A stretch of DNA of 40,663 nt from a virus. Each line of letters opens with the position of its first letter. The first letter of the stretch is position 1. The stretch is taken from IMG/VR virus record IMGVR_UViG_3300042905_001100, positions 1-40,663 of that record; one strand, 5' to 3'. A program made the translations under genes and the position numbers. The notes beneath the pieces were generated by a model. The model was not told the DNA's origin and did no database searches. It saw nothing but the letters and a program-made list of their open reading frames with translations. Of this stretch, positions 23,707 through 30,600 are shown piece by piece.

Positions 23707-24030
23707 ATGACGACAAGGATCACGAACGCTGACATACGATCCGCATTGGAGCGACTGTCACGGGCATTGGATGCGGCAGGTTGTCCTGTCCCACCTGACC
23801 GGGACCTGGATCTACGTGCACCGTATGGTCAAGTGTTCTACGTGGTGTCTCATAGCATTGACGAGAAATGGAAGTTCGAGCACGATGTTCCTGGCTTCCG
23901 TGGATCGAACATGGGTTTCACCTCTAAGCGTGACGCTTATGAGGCTATCTGTCAGACTGCTAGGACATTGTTTGATCTTGACTCTGCCGTGGATGCTTGG
24001 CGTCCCGGCTCTCAGCAGAGGAGTGCGTGA
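23707..24030 (+). CDS. Hypothetical early protein
   Basis: The ATG at 23707 is preferred (107 residues) over an ATG at 23641 because a ribosome-binding site GAGGATAGGAG directly precedes it. It reads MTTRITNADIRSALERLSRA, then YGQVFYVVSHSIDEKWKFEH and a helix EAICQTARTLFDLDSAVDAW. An alpha/beta fold of about 100 residues; no family recognised. Confidence 0.75.
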   Translation: MTTRITNADIRSALERLSRALDAAGCPVPPDRDLDLRAPYGQVFYVVSHSIDEKWKFEHDVPGFRGSNMGFTSKRDAYEAICQTARTLFDLDSAVDAWRPGSQQRSA

Positions 24031-24134
24031 TGGAATACGTGGTGGTGTTACTGTTCGGTGTGATCATGGGTTTCCTAATCCGTGAGGGTGTGCTGATGAT
24101 CGAAGAGTCTTACGATGAGGAGGAGGCACGATGA
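24030..24134 (+). CDS. 34-residue single-pass membrane protein
   Basis: Reads MEYVVVLLFGVIMGFLIREG then VLMIEESYDEEEAR. Residues 3-17 are a membrane segment, followed by an acidic tail that faces the cytoplasm if the usual positive-inside preference is followed only weakly here. Start overlaps the previous stop (TGATG) and its stop overlaps the next ATG (ATGA). Small early membrane proteins can affect host or superinfection; not shown here. Confidence 0.65.
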   Translation: MEYVVVLLFGVIMGFLIREGVLMIEESYDEEEAR

Positions 24135-24373
24135 CGCAGGGTGTGTGGTCGGATGACGGGACACGGTTTGCCAGTAAGAAAGCTATGTCCGATTCGATCA
24201 AATCTGGACAGATTGTGTTTCTTGAGGCTACGTCCGTGTTTGGGAATGAGTATGATGGTGCGTTAGATCATGCACCAGATGGGACGTATTATGTGGTGGG
24301 TCCTGACCCGTACAAGTCGCGTAAGTGGTATGCTCAGGTGATCAAGCAGGGTGGCACGGTCAAGGTCAAGTAG
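24131..24373 (+). CDS. Hypothetical early protein
   Basis: 80 residues: GVWSDDGTRFASKKAMSDSI, then KSGQIVFLEATSVFGNEYDG and DGTYYVVGPDPYKSRKWYAQ. Probably a small beta-rich fold. Preceded by GAGGAGGAGGC and coupled by ATGA to the previous gene. Its stop TAG starts a TAGACGAGAGGA leader. No family recognised. Confidence 0.75.
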   Translation: MTQGVWSDDGTRFASKKAMSDSIKSGQIVFLEATSVFGNEYDGALDHAPDGTYYVVGPDPYKSRKWYAQVIKQGGTVKVK

Positions 24374-24388
24374 ACGAGAGGATAAACG

Positions 24389-24496
24389 ATGACGCGAGAT
24401 GAGATGATCAAGAAGTTTACTGACATGATAGATCGTGCCTATGAGAATGGGTGGGATGAGGGATACCGTAGAGGTTTAGAGGATCAGGATAACTGA
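24389..24496 (+). CDS. 35-residue helical protein
   Basis: Reads MTRDEMIKKFTDMIDRAYEN then GWDEGYRRGLEDQDN. An amphipathic helix of the type often seen in short phage proteins (YENGWDEGYRRG). The leader is the repeated GACGAGAGGA motif, with 6 bases to the ATG. Function unknown. Confidence 0.6.
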   Translation: MTRDEMIKKFTDMIDRAYENGWDEGYRRGLEDQDN

Positions 24497-24521
24497 ACGT
24501 AGACGAGACAGGAGACAGGTC

Positions 24522-24689
24522 ATGTATCAAGTTCAGGTACGCAAGGCTCATGGCAAGTGGACTACCCGGTACTCGCTAGAGACAGAAGGGCAAGCGGCGT
24601 TCTGGTACTGTGGTCTGAACACTTTCGGGCCGTACCGTAAGCGGCTTGTGTCACCCGAAGGTAAGGTTATTGCTAGGCAGGAATGGTGA
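24522..24689 (+). CDS. 55-residue beta-rich early protein
   Basis: Reads MYQVQVRKAHGKWTTRYSLE, then TEGQAAFWYCGLNTFGPYRK and RLVSPEGKVIARQEW. The alternation suggests a small beta-sheet domain, like short single-domain phage proteins that read 'x-V-x-V-R...'. Good ribosome-binding site (GGAGACAGGTC). It overlaps the next GTG by 4 bases. Confidence 0.6.
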   Translation: MYQVQVRKAHGKWTTRYSLETEGQAAFWYCGLNTFGPYRKRLVSPEGKVIARQEW

Positions 24690-24817
24690 GGTGCCAATGC
24701 GGTCGACCCGCTAGTGTCTACGCAATGGACCCGCACCCCGATGGGTGGGCTGCGTACTACTGCCTAAACTGTAAGCCACAAGGTTGGATCATTACCGATT
24801 ATGTGAAAGAATATTAG
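24686..24817 (+). CDS. 43-residue zinc-ribbon-like protein
   Basis: Starts GTG (GTGA overlap). The sequence carries CQC at residues 3-5 (R-C-Q-C-G-R) and CLNC at about 26-29, a two-knuckle arrangement expected to bind one zinc. The rest reads DPHPDGWAAYYCLNCKPQGW and IITDYVKEY. One of the set of Cys-rich small early proteins. Confidence 0.55.
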   Translation: MRCQCGRPASVYAMDPHPDGWAAYYCLNCKPQGWIITDYVKEY

Positions 24818-24847
24818 GGTAACGACGAGACGACAGGAGACGAGACG

Positions 24848-25207
24848 ATGACGACATACACGAGGACTACGGTAGGGATTGACGATTACTTTCCTCCTCT
24901 TCCTGCGCTTGTGTTGGATGGTAGGCGTTGGAACGGTTGGGCTGTCCCTTTCTTCACGCTTGACACGGTTCGTGTGCTGGCTGAACTTGTGGAGCGTGAC
25001 AGGATGGATGACGATGACCCGTATGTGGTGATCACGGGTGACGAGGTGCGTCTAGTGCAACCTCGCGCACAAGGTGACTACTTGAACTATGGCGAGTGGC
25101 ATGCCGGTCAGGTTGTTGTGCCTACGATGATTGATGGTGTGGCGCACTATAGTGTGGGTGGCATGGATTGGTGCTGGCATGAGGTAGACGAGACTGAGGA
25201 GGACTGA
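24848..25207 (+). CDS. Hypothetical early protein
   Basis: 119 residues: YFPPLPALVLDGRRWNGWAV, then FFTLDTVRVLAELVERDRMD and a beta-rich end with MIDGVAHYSVGGMDWCWHEV. Strand-rich with an acidic tail. Looks like a small standalone domain; no family recognised. GACGAGACGACAGGAGACG leader. Confidence 0.75.
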   Translation: MTTYTRTTVGIDDYFPPLPALVLDGRRWNGWAVPFFTLDTVRVLAELVERDRMDDDDPYVVITGDEVRLVQPRAQGDYLNYGEWHAGQVVVPTMIDGVAHYSVGGMDWCWHEVDETEED

Positions 25208-25208
25208 C

Positions 25209-25343
25209 ATGAACAAGGATCAAGTGTATGAGTTGAATGATGTGCTGGCTGCGTTCATGGACCGGCACGGCATGCCATATGACGACGACAGGCTGAATGA
25301 GGCTGTGTGGGCGGCTGCTGCTGCCATGGAGAGTGAGGACTGA
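25209..25343 (+). CDS. 44-residue helical protein
   Basis: Reads MNKDQVYELNDVLAAFMDRH, then GMPYDDDRLNEAVWAAAAAM-ESED. Two amphipathic helices. Starts one base after the previous stop, with GAGGAGGACTGAC as the ribosome-binding site. Function unknown. Confidence 0.6.
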   Translation: MNKDQVYELNDVLAAFMDRHGMPYDDDRLNEAVWAAAAAMESED

Positions 25344-25344
25344 C

Positions 25345-25605
25345 ATGGCTAAGGTTGCTTTGAGGCACACTGATTCTGGTGCAAAGATTGTTGATCATAC
25401 ACCTACGCTGACTGTCGCCAAGCTCATCGAACAACTGTCCGAGATACCCGGTGACACACCTGTCATCGCTGTCACCTCAGGTGAGTGGTCTACGGTAGCG
25501 GCTAACGTGACAGGTGTTGACGTTGAGTATGACGGTAATGATCCTGATGAGGTGTTTCTTGTGACGCTAGAGTGCACAGATAACTACGATCCGAGACAGT
25601 GGTGA
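25345..25605 (+). CDS. Hypothetical early protein
   Basis: The ATG at 25345, one base after the previous stop, gives 86 residues. It reads MAKVALRHTDSGAKIVDHTP, then LTVAKLIEQLSEIPGDTPVI and an acidic beta end (DVEYDGNDPDEVFLVTLECT). Possible small alpha/beta domain. The longer ORF from 25297 overlaps the previous gene and has no ribosome-binding site. Confidence 0.7.
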   Translation: MAKVALRHTDSGAKIVDHTPTLTVAKLIEQLSEIPGDTPVIAVTSGEWSTVAANVTGVDVEYDGNDPDEVFLVTLECTDNYDPRQW

Positions 25606-25609
25606 CGAC

Positions 25610-26248
25610 ATGAAGGTGCATTTCGTTCCGAAGACGAACAATAAGAAGACGGGTAAGGTTGCTGCGACGTACATTACGGGTGACACGTGCCCTGACAGGT
25701 GCCCATTCCTTGGTGTGTGCTATGCGAATCAGGGGACGATGGGTAACTCGCCTTTCAAGATCGCTGACACGTACGGTAGTGAGGATCTGTCGCGTACCGC
25801 TGACGGTATCCGTGCACTTCCTGATGGTGCGCTAGTGCGTCACGCTGTGTCGGGTGAGCCGACACCAGAGTACGTGGCTGAGATCGGTGCGGCGCACGAG
25901 GATAGGCCAGACACGTTGGGTTGGACGTATCTACATTCGTGGCCTGACAGGTCACCTGCCGAGTTCCCTGTCAACATGGTGCCTAATGCATCGTGTGAGA
26001 CACGTGATGAGGTTGAGAAGGCTATAGGTAACGGTTGGGACACGGTTCTTGTGGCTACGGGTGAGGAGGACGAGCTCATCGGTAGTGTAGTGGCGGGTAA
26101 GCGTGTGATCGTGTGCCCGAATCAGACACGTGGTGTCACGTGCGCTGACTGTAGGCTGTGCATGAAGCGTGATCGTGCTGTGACGATTGCGTTTCTGCCG
26201 CACGGTGCACATCGTAAGGTTTCGGAAGCGGTATCTGCTAAAAGGTAG
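25610..26248 (+). CDS. Cys-rich phage protein (GP88-like)
   Basis: 212 residues with two cysteine groups: CPDRCPFLGVCYA (about 27-39) and CPNQTRGVTCADCRLCMKRD (about 175-194), the latter followed by VTIAFLPHGAHRK. Cysteines at both ends of a roughly 190-residue fold suggest an iron-sulfur or zinc-bound protein. The arrangement recalls the GP88 family of actinobacteriophages, whose function is unknown. That family name is from memory and uncertain. GACGACATGA spacing, with a start 4 bases after the previous stop. Confidence 0.65.
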   Translation: MKVHFVPKTNNKKTGKVAATYITGDTCPDRCPFLGVCYANQGTMGNSPFKIADTYGSEDLSRTADGIRALPDGALVRHAVSGEPTPEYVAEIGAAHEDRPDTLGWTYLHSWPDRSPAEFPVNMVPNASCETRDEVEKAIGNGWDTVLVATGEEDELIGSVVAGKRVIVCPNQTRGVTCADCRLCMKRDRAVTIAFLPHGAHRKVSEAVSAKR

Positions 26249-26283
26249 CGGGTACATACAACATTAGATGATAGGAGATTGTG

Positions 26284-26835
26284 ATGGGTTACTACGTTAC
26301 GTTGATTGAGTCCGATTGGCGCATCCCTGAGCGTGCAGATGTGCTTGATGCTGTGCGTCGTATCGACACGGACTGGCATGAGTTGAAGCGTGGCGGGTCT
26401 TACGGGCCTAATGGCACGGAGGAGTCGTGGTTTTCGTGGATGAACGCTGACTGGACTGAGACTGAGACTGTCGCTGAGATCTTCCAGATGCTGGGCTTTG
26501 AGACTCACGCGCAGGATGGTGCGGTGAACGTGTACGGGTATGACAATAAGACGGGTCAGGAGGATTTGTTCCTCGCTGCTGTGGCACCGTTCATGCCGGA
26601 TGGTTCGTACACGGAGTGGCGTGGTGAGGATGGTAGTTCGTGGCGGTACGTGGTTCGTGATGGTAAGCTGATGTATCAAGAGCCCGTGGTTGTGTGGCCT
26701 GAGGCTAAGCCGTACCGTTACGTGCATTATGCTCGCACGCCGATTGATCAGCCTCTTGTGGCTGTGTCTGTTGATGTGTATTCGCCTGTGTCTGTTGCTT
26801 TGCAGGTTGCTGCTGCTGTGAAGGAGGCTGTGTGA
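26284..26835 (+). CDS. Hypothetical early protein
   Basis: 184 residues; ATG preferred over the GTG one codon earlier because of AGGAGA at the usual spacing. It starts MGYYVTLIESDWRIPERADV and continues with two alpha/beta blocks (WFSWMNADWTETETVAEIFQ; APFMPDGSYTEWRGEDGSSW). The first block is common at the N-terminus of phage proteins of unknown function. Val/Ala-rich tail. Stop overlaps the next ATG. Confidence 0.75.
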   Translation: MGYYVTLIESDWRIPERADVLDAVRRIDTDWHELKRGGSYGPNGTEESWFSWMNADWTETETVAEIFQMLGFETHAQDGAVNVYGYDNKTGQEDLFLAAVAPFMPDGSYTEWRGEDGSSWRYVVRDGKLMYQEPVVVWPEAKPYRYVHYARTPIDQPLVAVSVDVYSPVSVALQVAAAVKEAV

Positions 26836-26891
26836 TGTGTGTCTGTGAACGTTGCATGAGTTGGCTTAGGAAGGAAGAGGGTGGGCGGTGA
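26835..26891 (+). CDS. 18-residue MCxCxxC microprotein
   Basis: Reads MCVCERCMSWLRKEEGGR. The MCxCExC start is the same as in the 15-residue gene at 34875-34922, in another operon. Both ends overlap neighbours (TGATG pattern). The cysteine knuckle could bind metal and dock on a partner protein. Very short, so the call rests on the tight coupling and the repeated motif. Confidence 0.5.
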   Translation: MCVCERCMSWLRKEEGGR

Positions 26892-27010
26892 TGACTGCTA
26901 CACCAGTGAGATTCGATGTGTGCCTAGCGTGCAAACTTGACATGCATCAAGAGTCAGTGACCGAGCCAGGTTTCTGCTACTGTTGCGGAAAGGAAATGTT
27001 CCATGTTTGA
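26891..27010 (+). CDS. 39-residue zinc-ribbon protein
   Basis: Reads MTATPVRFDVCLACKLDMHQ then ESVTEPGFCYCCGKEMFHV. CLAC and CYCC are two zinc knuckles 14 residues apart, a standard single-zinc ribbon. Overlaps its neighbours on both sides. Unknown role; small zinc ribbons can act in RNA-polymerase or protein contacts. Confidence 0.6.
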   Translation: MTATPVRFDVCLACKLDMHQESVTEPGFCYCCGKEMFHV

Positions 27011-27152
27011 TGAGGATGGTTACTGCCACTTGCACGCTATCGGCTTGTGCCCTGACTGTGAAGAGCGTGAAGCCGAAGAGGCAGCACACGATGCGTGGAT
27101 AGACAACCAGATCAAATGGGAGCAGGAAGAGCGATTACTAGGAGCGGACTGA
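27003..27152 (+). CDS. 49-residue Cys/His protein
   Basis: Reads MFDEDGYCHLHAIGLCPDCE then an acidic helix EREAEEAAHDAWIDNQIKWE. C8, H9, H11, C16 and C19 could form a zinc site at the N-terminus. Overlaps the previous gene by 8 bases and the methyltransferase start by one base. Confidence 0.6.
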   Translation: MFDEDGYCHLHAIGLCPDCEEREAEEAAHDAWIDNQIKWEQEERLLGAD

Positions 27153-27802
27153 TGAGACTACTTGACTTGTTTTGTGGCGCTGGTATGGCCTCCGATGGGT
27201 ATCATGCTGCCGGTTTCACCGAGATCGTGGGTTACGACATCAACAATCAGCGCAACTACCCGTATGAGTTCCATAAGGGTGACGCTATGCAGATCCTTGT
27301 TGATGTTGAGTACCTGTCCACGTTCGACCTGATCCATGCATCACCACCATGTCAAGCTCACACGAGGGCGAAGCATCTGCGTGAAGCACAAGGAGGGAGG
27401 AGTAAGTATGATGATCTGCTCACGCCGACGCTTGCCCTACTCAGGGCGCAGTCTACGCCGTGGGTTGTGGAGAACGTGCCAGGGGCACCAGGAATGGAGG
27501 AGGCAGCGATTGAGTGTGGGTCGGCGTACGGTTTAGGTGTGCGTAGGCATCGCCTGTTCTTGTCTGACGCTGTGCCCCTAGTAAGTTCTGGCTGTGACCA
27601 TAAGGGGCAGGGTAGGCCGTGGGGTGTGTACCACGTGCCGTCTGATGACATCCCGAAGGGTGGTAGGACGGCTAAGAATGTGGAGCATGGCCGTGAGGTG
27701 ATGGGTGTGGCACGTGAGATCACATGGAATGAGTTGAAGGAAGGGTTCCCGCCTGCTTATACTGAGCATGTGGGTGGACAGATTATTTCGACACTGCGAT
27801 AG
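27152..27802 (+). CDS. C5-cytosine DNA methyltransferase (compact)
   Basis: 216 residues from the ATG overlapping the previous stop. Motif I LFCGAGM (6-12), motif IV SPPCQ with catalytic Cys67 (64-68), motif VI ENV (107-109), motif VIII RRHRLF (131-136) and a C-terminal FPPAYTEHVGGQI resembling motifs IX/X. The usual target-recognition domain between motifs VIII and IX is reduced to about 55 residues, so the enzyme is shorter than typical host ones. No cognate restriction enzyme gene is next to it, so it probably protects phage DNA or changes host sites. It may also need a partner for specificity. Confidence 0.88.
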   Translation: MRLLDLFCGAGMASDGYHAAGFTEIVGYDINNQRNYPYEFHKGDAMQILVDVEYLSTFDLIHASPPCQAHTRAKHLREAQGGRSKYDDLLTPTLALLRAQSTPWVVENVPGAPGMEEAAIECGSAYGLGVRRHRLFLSDAVPLVSSGCDHKGQGRPWGVYHVPSDDIPKGGRTAKNVEHGREVMGVAREITWNELKEGFPPAYTEHVGGQIISTLR

Positions 27803-27889
27803 GCTTCGCACCACCGGAAGGTGATTTGGAAGGAGCGTGGTCCCGGCTCCTGCGAACACGGGACATCACATAAACAACAAGGAGATATG
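27803..27889 (+). other. Short gap with hairpin after the methyltransferase gene
   Basis: This 87-bp gap is one of the few spaces in the early operon. A GTCCCG/CGGGAC inverted repeat (about 27839-27863) is present. Read-through reading frames exist but have no ribosome-binding site. The next gene has its own AAGGAG. Confidence 0.35.
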
Positions 27890-28057
27890 ATGGATGAGTT
27901 GAACGAGCTTGACCTTGCTGTGTTGCGTGGCAAGGCGATTATGGAATGGTACGACAATGCTTTCGGTAACCCTGATCCTCAGATTGAGGATGCTATGGTG
28001 GATCTTATTGCTTACCGTGAGGCAGGCAAAGAGACGACAACGACAGGAGATGAGTGA
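27890..28057 (+). CDS. 55-residue helical protein
   Basis: The second of two adjacent ATGs is chosen, 5 bases after AAGGAG. Reads MDELNELDLAVLRGKAIMEW, then YDNAFGNPDPQIEDAMVDLI and an acidic Thr-rich tail. Probably helical; no family recognised. A longer frame starting at 27821 overlaps no ribosome-binding site. Confidence 0.65.
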   Translation: MDELNELDLAVLRGKAIMEWYDNAFGNPDPQIEDAMVDLIAYREAGKETTTTGDE

Positions 28058-28060
28058 CAT

Positions 28061-28378
28061 ATGGAGATTATTGCTGTCAATGACTGCAACCATGACTATG
28101 AGGTGATTGTTGCGCTCAAGGCACACGAGTTGATGGACCTTCGGCAGGCCACGTACGCCTATATCGGTAGGCGTGAGGATTGGTGGGTTGAGAAGGGCTG
28201 CCCGACACCTAACGGTAAGGACAAGGACTGGCGCATGACGATGGATGTGAACTTGAACATCATGCTGCGTGCACGTGAGCTTCACGGTGCGATTAGTGTG
28301 CTTGCTGATGGTGCTACGGCGTGGGCTAACCGCATTGAGGATCTTTACTTCGATGAGGAGGATGAGTCTGATGATTGA
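28061..28378 (+). CDS. Hypothetical early protein
   Basis: 105 residues: MEIIAVNDCNHDYEVIVALK, then helices AHELMDLRQATYAYIGRRED and NIMLRARELHGAISVLADGA, with an acidic end (YFDEEDESDD). Overlaps the integrase start. Function unknown. Confidence 0.75.
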   Translation: MEIIAVNDCNHDYEVIVALKAHELMDLRQATYAYIGRREDWWVEKGCPTPNGKDKDWRMTMDVNLNIMLRARELHGAISVLADGATAWANRIEDLYFDEEDESDD

Positions 28379-29159
28379 TTTGACGAAGATTGATGCGTGG
28401 ATGCATGCACAAGGCCACGCACCTGGCACCAGACTACTGCGTTTGAGTTTCATCAAGCGGTTCATCAAAACGTGTGACCCTGTGACGTGCACGATGTCTG
28501 ATGTGGCTGTGTTCATGGCTAACGACAACTGGAAGCCTGCGAGTCGTGCCTCGGCGCGGTCAGCGTTGAAGGTACTGTTCGAATGGTTGAAACTTGAAGG
28601 ACTCAGGTCTGATTCACCGATGGATGGGGTGAAACCTGTCAAGGTGAACCAGGGTGTGCCTCACCCGTGCCCTGAGGAGGGCTTTCAGACGGCCCTGAAG
28701 GTCGCAGATGACCGCACCCGCCTTGCAGTGATGCTTGCTGGTTTTGCGGGGCTGAGAAGGGCTGAGATCGCTGGTATGCATGGCTCTATGATCGGTGAAA
28801 CTGAGCTTCGTGTCACAGGTAAAGGCTCTAAGACAAGGGTTGTACCTATTCACCCTGATCTGGAGCCTTGGCTGGCCCCTTACAGGGGCAGGGATGTGTT
28901 CCTGTTCCCTTCAGGTGCCACGCATCTGACTCCCACAAGTGTGGGTAGGATGGTGCGTAAGGTTCTGCCTGATGGGTACTCTACGCACTCGCTGCGGCAC
29001 AGGTTCGCCAGTCAGGTGCACGCGAACAGTAAGGATCTGCGTGCAGTGCAGACTTTGCTGGGTCATTCGTCGTTGGCGACGACACAGATCTATGTGAATG
29101 TGTCTAGTGACCAGTTGGCTAATGCTGTGGGTTCCCTTGCCAGGTTGTCTGATGGCTAA
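28371..29159 (+). CDS. Tyrosine recombinase / integrase
   Basis: 262 residues from the ATG 8 bases before the previous stop. The N-terminal SAM-like core-binding domain (about 1-90) is followed by the catalytic domain: GLRRAE with Arg129, Lys151/154 in VTGKGSKTR, HSLRH with His206 and Arg209, GHSS with His232 and nucleophile Tyr241 in TTQIYVNVS. This is a Xer-like, short integrase with no extra N-terminal arm-binding domain. No repressor or excisionase is recognisable nearby. It could integrate the phage or resolve multimers; the tRNA-like element at 7188-7266 is a candidate attachment site. Confidence 0.92.
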   Translation: MIDLTKIDAWMHAQGHAPGTRLLRLSFIKRFIKTCDPVTCTMSDVAVFMANDNWKPASRASARSALKVLFEWLKLEGLRSDSPMDGVKPVKVNQGVPHPCPEEGFQTALKVADDRTRLAVMLAGFAGLRRAEIAGMHGSMIGETELRVTGKGSKTRVVPIHPDLEPWLAPYRGRDVFLFPSGATHLTPTSVGRMVRKVLPDGYSTHSLRHRFASQVHANSKDLRAVQTLLGHSSLATTQIYVNVSSDQLANAVGSLARLSDG

Positions 29160-29289
29160 GGCGAGACGCAAAGGCACCAGTAAACTTGGCTGGTGTATTA
29201 CTGGGCATCATGTTGAGTGTTGGAAGAGTGTTGGTAAACTTGTGTGTGGCTGTGATTGTCACGCCGATAACATAAACGATAAGGAGTGA
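29152..29289 (+). CDS. 45-residue Cys/His-rich protein
   Basis: Reads MAKARRKGTSKLGWCITGHH, then VECWKSVGKLVCGCDCHADN. Five cysteines and three histidines (C15, C23, C32, C34, C36 approximately) suggest a zinc site with a basic N-terminal tail. It overlaps the integrase stop by 8 bases, so it could be a co-factor such as an excisionase-like helper. That role is speculation. Confidence 0.6.
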   Translation: MAKARRKGTSKLGWCITGHHVECWKSVGKLVCGCDCHADNINDKE

Positions 29290-29295
29290 ATGTAA

Positions 29296-29523
29296 ATGTC
29301 TGATGTTATGTCTGATCAGCGTGCCACGCTCATGCTGGCGCGTTACCTGTATCATTCGTACTGCAAGGAGAAGGGTTACAGCCCGTATGCGCCTCCGTGG
29401 GTTCCTCGTTGGGCTATTGACTATGCTCAACTTGCGGTGAAGGTGTACGGGTACACGGATGAGGCTGTGGATGAGCTGCAAGATGAGGTGGAGAAGATGG
29501 ATATCCCTGCTGAGGCGTCATAA
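29296..29523 (+). CDS. Hypothetical early protein
   Basis: 75 residues: MSDVMSDQRATLMLARYLYH, then SYCKEKGYSPYAPPWVPRWA and a C-terminal acidic helix TDEAVDELQDEVEKMDIPAE. Helical with a Pro-rich turn. Stop overlaps the WhiB start (TAATG). No family recognised. Confidence 0.7.
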   Translation: MSDVMSDQRATLMLARYLYHSYCKEKGYSPYAPPWVPRWAIDYAQLAVKVYGYTDEAVDELQDEVEKMDIPAEAS

Positions 29524-29807
29524 TGAACTATCCTGAGTGGACTGGTGATGAACCATGCCGACAGATTGATCCTGAATTGTTTTACCCGTCTTCTTTCAAC
29601 GCTGTCCGCACAAGAGACAAGGCATTGATGAGGGAAATATGTGACAGTTGCCCTTCGAAAGAGCCGTGCCTGATGTGGGCGATTAGAAGTGAAGTTGAGG
29701 GGTGGTGGGCAGGCACGACACCTAACGACAGGAAGCAACTTAGACGAAAAATGAGGATACAATTACAGCGACCTGTTATTCCCATTACGGATAGGAGAGC
29801 GTCGTGA
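29523..29807 (+). CDS. WhiB-family iron-sulfur transcription regulator
   Basis: 94 residues with the four family cysteines C12, C40, C43 and C49 (CDSCPSKEPC) that hold a [4Fe-4S] cluster, then GWWAGTTPND (60-69) as the G[VI/W]W-G turn, and a basic C-terminal segment (RKQLRRKMRIQLQR) that would contact DNA or sigma factor. WhiB proteins occur in Actinobacteria and their phages; in mycobacteriophage TM4 one affects host WhiB2 and superinfection. It probably rewires host or phage early transcription by binding the main sigma factor. Confidence 0.92.
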   Translation: MNYPEWTGDEPCRQIDPELFYPSSFNAVRTRDKALMREICDSCPSKEPCLMWAIRSEVEGWWAGTTPNDRKQLRRKMRIQLQRPVIPITDRRAS

Positions 29808-29968
29808 TCTGTCAGCCCTGCCTTCAAGGCGCAGCACACAATAGGGCGTGGAGGGCCGGTGGGGGGCAAACGTTCCTTGACCTGGCTGCTCAAGAGCATG
29901 CAGCCTGTAAAGGCTGCTCATGCCAGCACGCTATCGGAGCTGACTCTTTGGTTGTCACTCCACTATGA
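29804..29968 (+). CDS. 54-residue Cys/His-rich zinc protein
   Basis: GTG start overlapping the WhiB stop (GTGA). Reads MICQPCLQGAAHNRAWRAGG, then HAACKGCSCQHAIGADSL. CQPC, H and CKGCSCQH give a probable zinc site. Stop overlaps the next ATG. Its tight coupling to whiB suggests a related role, but this is inference. Confidence 0.6.
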   Translation: MICQPCLQGAAHNRAWRAGGGQTFLDLAAQEHAACKGCSCQHAIGADSLVVTPL

Positions 29969-30189
29969 ATCAAAAGCCTTGGTCTTCCTTGTTCACTGAG
30001 ATAGGGGAAGATGGGCCTGACTACAGGTGGGCTGGACCTACGCACACATGCTTGTGTGGCTGTGACCAGTTCGCTGCAGTGGTGAAGTTCGAAGAGGGCA
30101 AGCCTTCGTTCTATTTCCTTGATGTGCGTTGCGCCTCGTGTCACGCATATCTGATTGCCCCTACGGAGATTGATGAACAGTATTCTTGA
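29965..30189 (+). CDS. Zinc-ribbon protein
   Basis: 74 residues with CLCGC (about 29-33) and CASC (about 56-59) knuckles: GPTHTCLCGCDQFAAVVKFE, then FLDVRCASCHAYLIAPTEID. A standard small zinc ribbon with a beta sheet. Overlaps neighbours on both sides. Function not known. Confidence 0.7.
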   Translation: MNQKPWSSLFTEIGEDGPDYRWAGPTHTCLCGCDQFAAVVKFEEGKPSFYFLDVRCASCHAYLIAPTEIDEQYS

Positions 30190-30358
30190 ACCTGAATATG
30201 ACCGGATCCGCAGGCAAGCTCATGCTCTTGGGGTTCGGGAAACGAGAGATAAGATAATGCATACATTGATGCAGTGGGCCACTACGCATCCTGATGCTGT
30301 TGTTCGGGATGAGTTGTGGGCTGTTGCCGAGAAGATTAGGGAGGCTAGTGATGTCTAG
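30173..30358 (+). CDS. 61-residue helical protein
   Basis: ATG chosen because GGAG is 4-5 bases before it and the gene starts inside the previous one by 17 bases. Reads MNSILEPEYDRIRRQAHALG, then VRETRDKIMHTLMQWATTHP and a helix. Basic and helical; no family recognised. Confidence 0.65.
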   Translation: MNSILEPEYDRIRRQAHALGVRETRDKIMHTLMQWATTHPDAVVRDELWAVAEKIREASDV

Positions 30359-30590
30359 TGTTGAGTCAGATGCACACGTGGGTGTGTATCTGAATAAGCG
30401 TCATGTGAATGTGCAGGATGTGAAGGATTGGGTTGCGGAAGTTGAGCGCCTGCGTATCCCTGAAGATACTGTGCTTGATGAGTGCATTCTTTCGATCATC
30501 TGGCGTTCAGACATTCTTGATGTGACGGAGAATGAGTCCGAGTTGGGTGTGTGGGGCACTGACATTATCGTTGGGATGCCTCGTGCTTGA
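30351..30590 (+). CDS. Last gene of the early operon, hypothetical
   Basis: 79 residues from the ATG 8 bases before the previous stop: MSSVESDAHVGVYLNKRHVN, then VQDVKDWVAEVERLRIPEDT and DECILSIIWRSDILDVTENE. Alpha/beta. It ends 10 bp before a strong hairpin that lies between the convergent operons. Confidence 0.7.
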   Translation: MSSVESDAHVGVYLNKRHVNVQDVKDWVAEVERLRIPEDTVLDECILSIIWRSDILDVTENESELGVWGTDIIVGMPRA

Positions 30591-30600
30591 TTGCTTTTGG

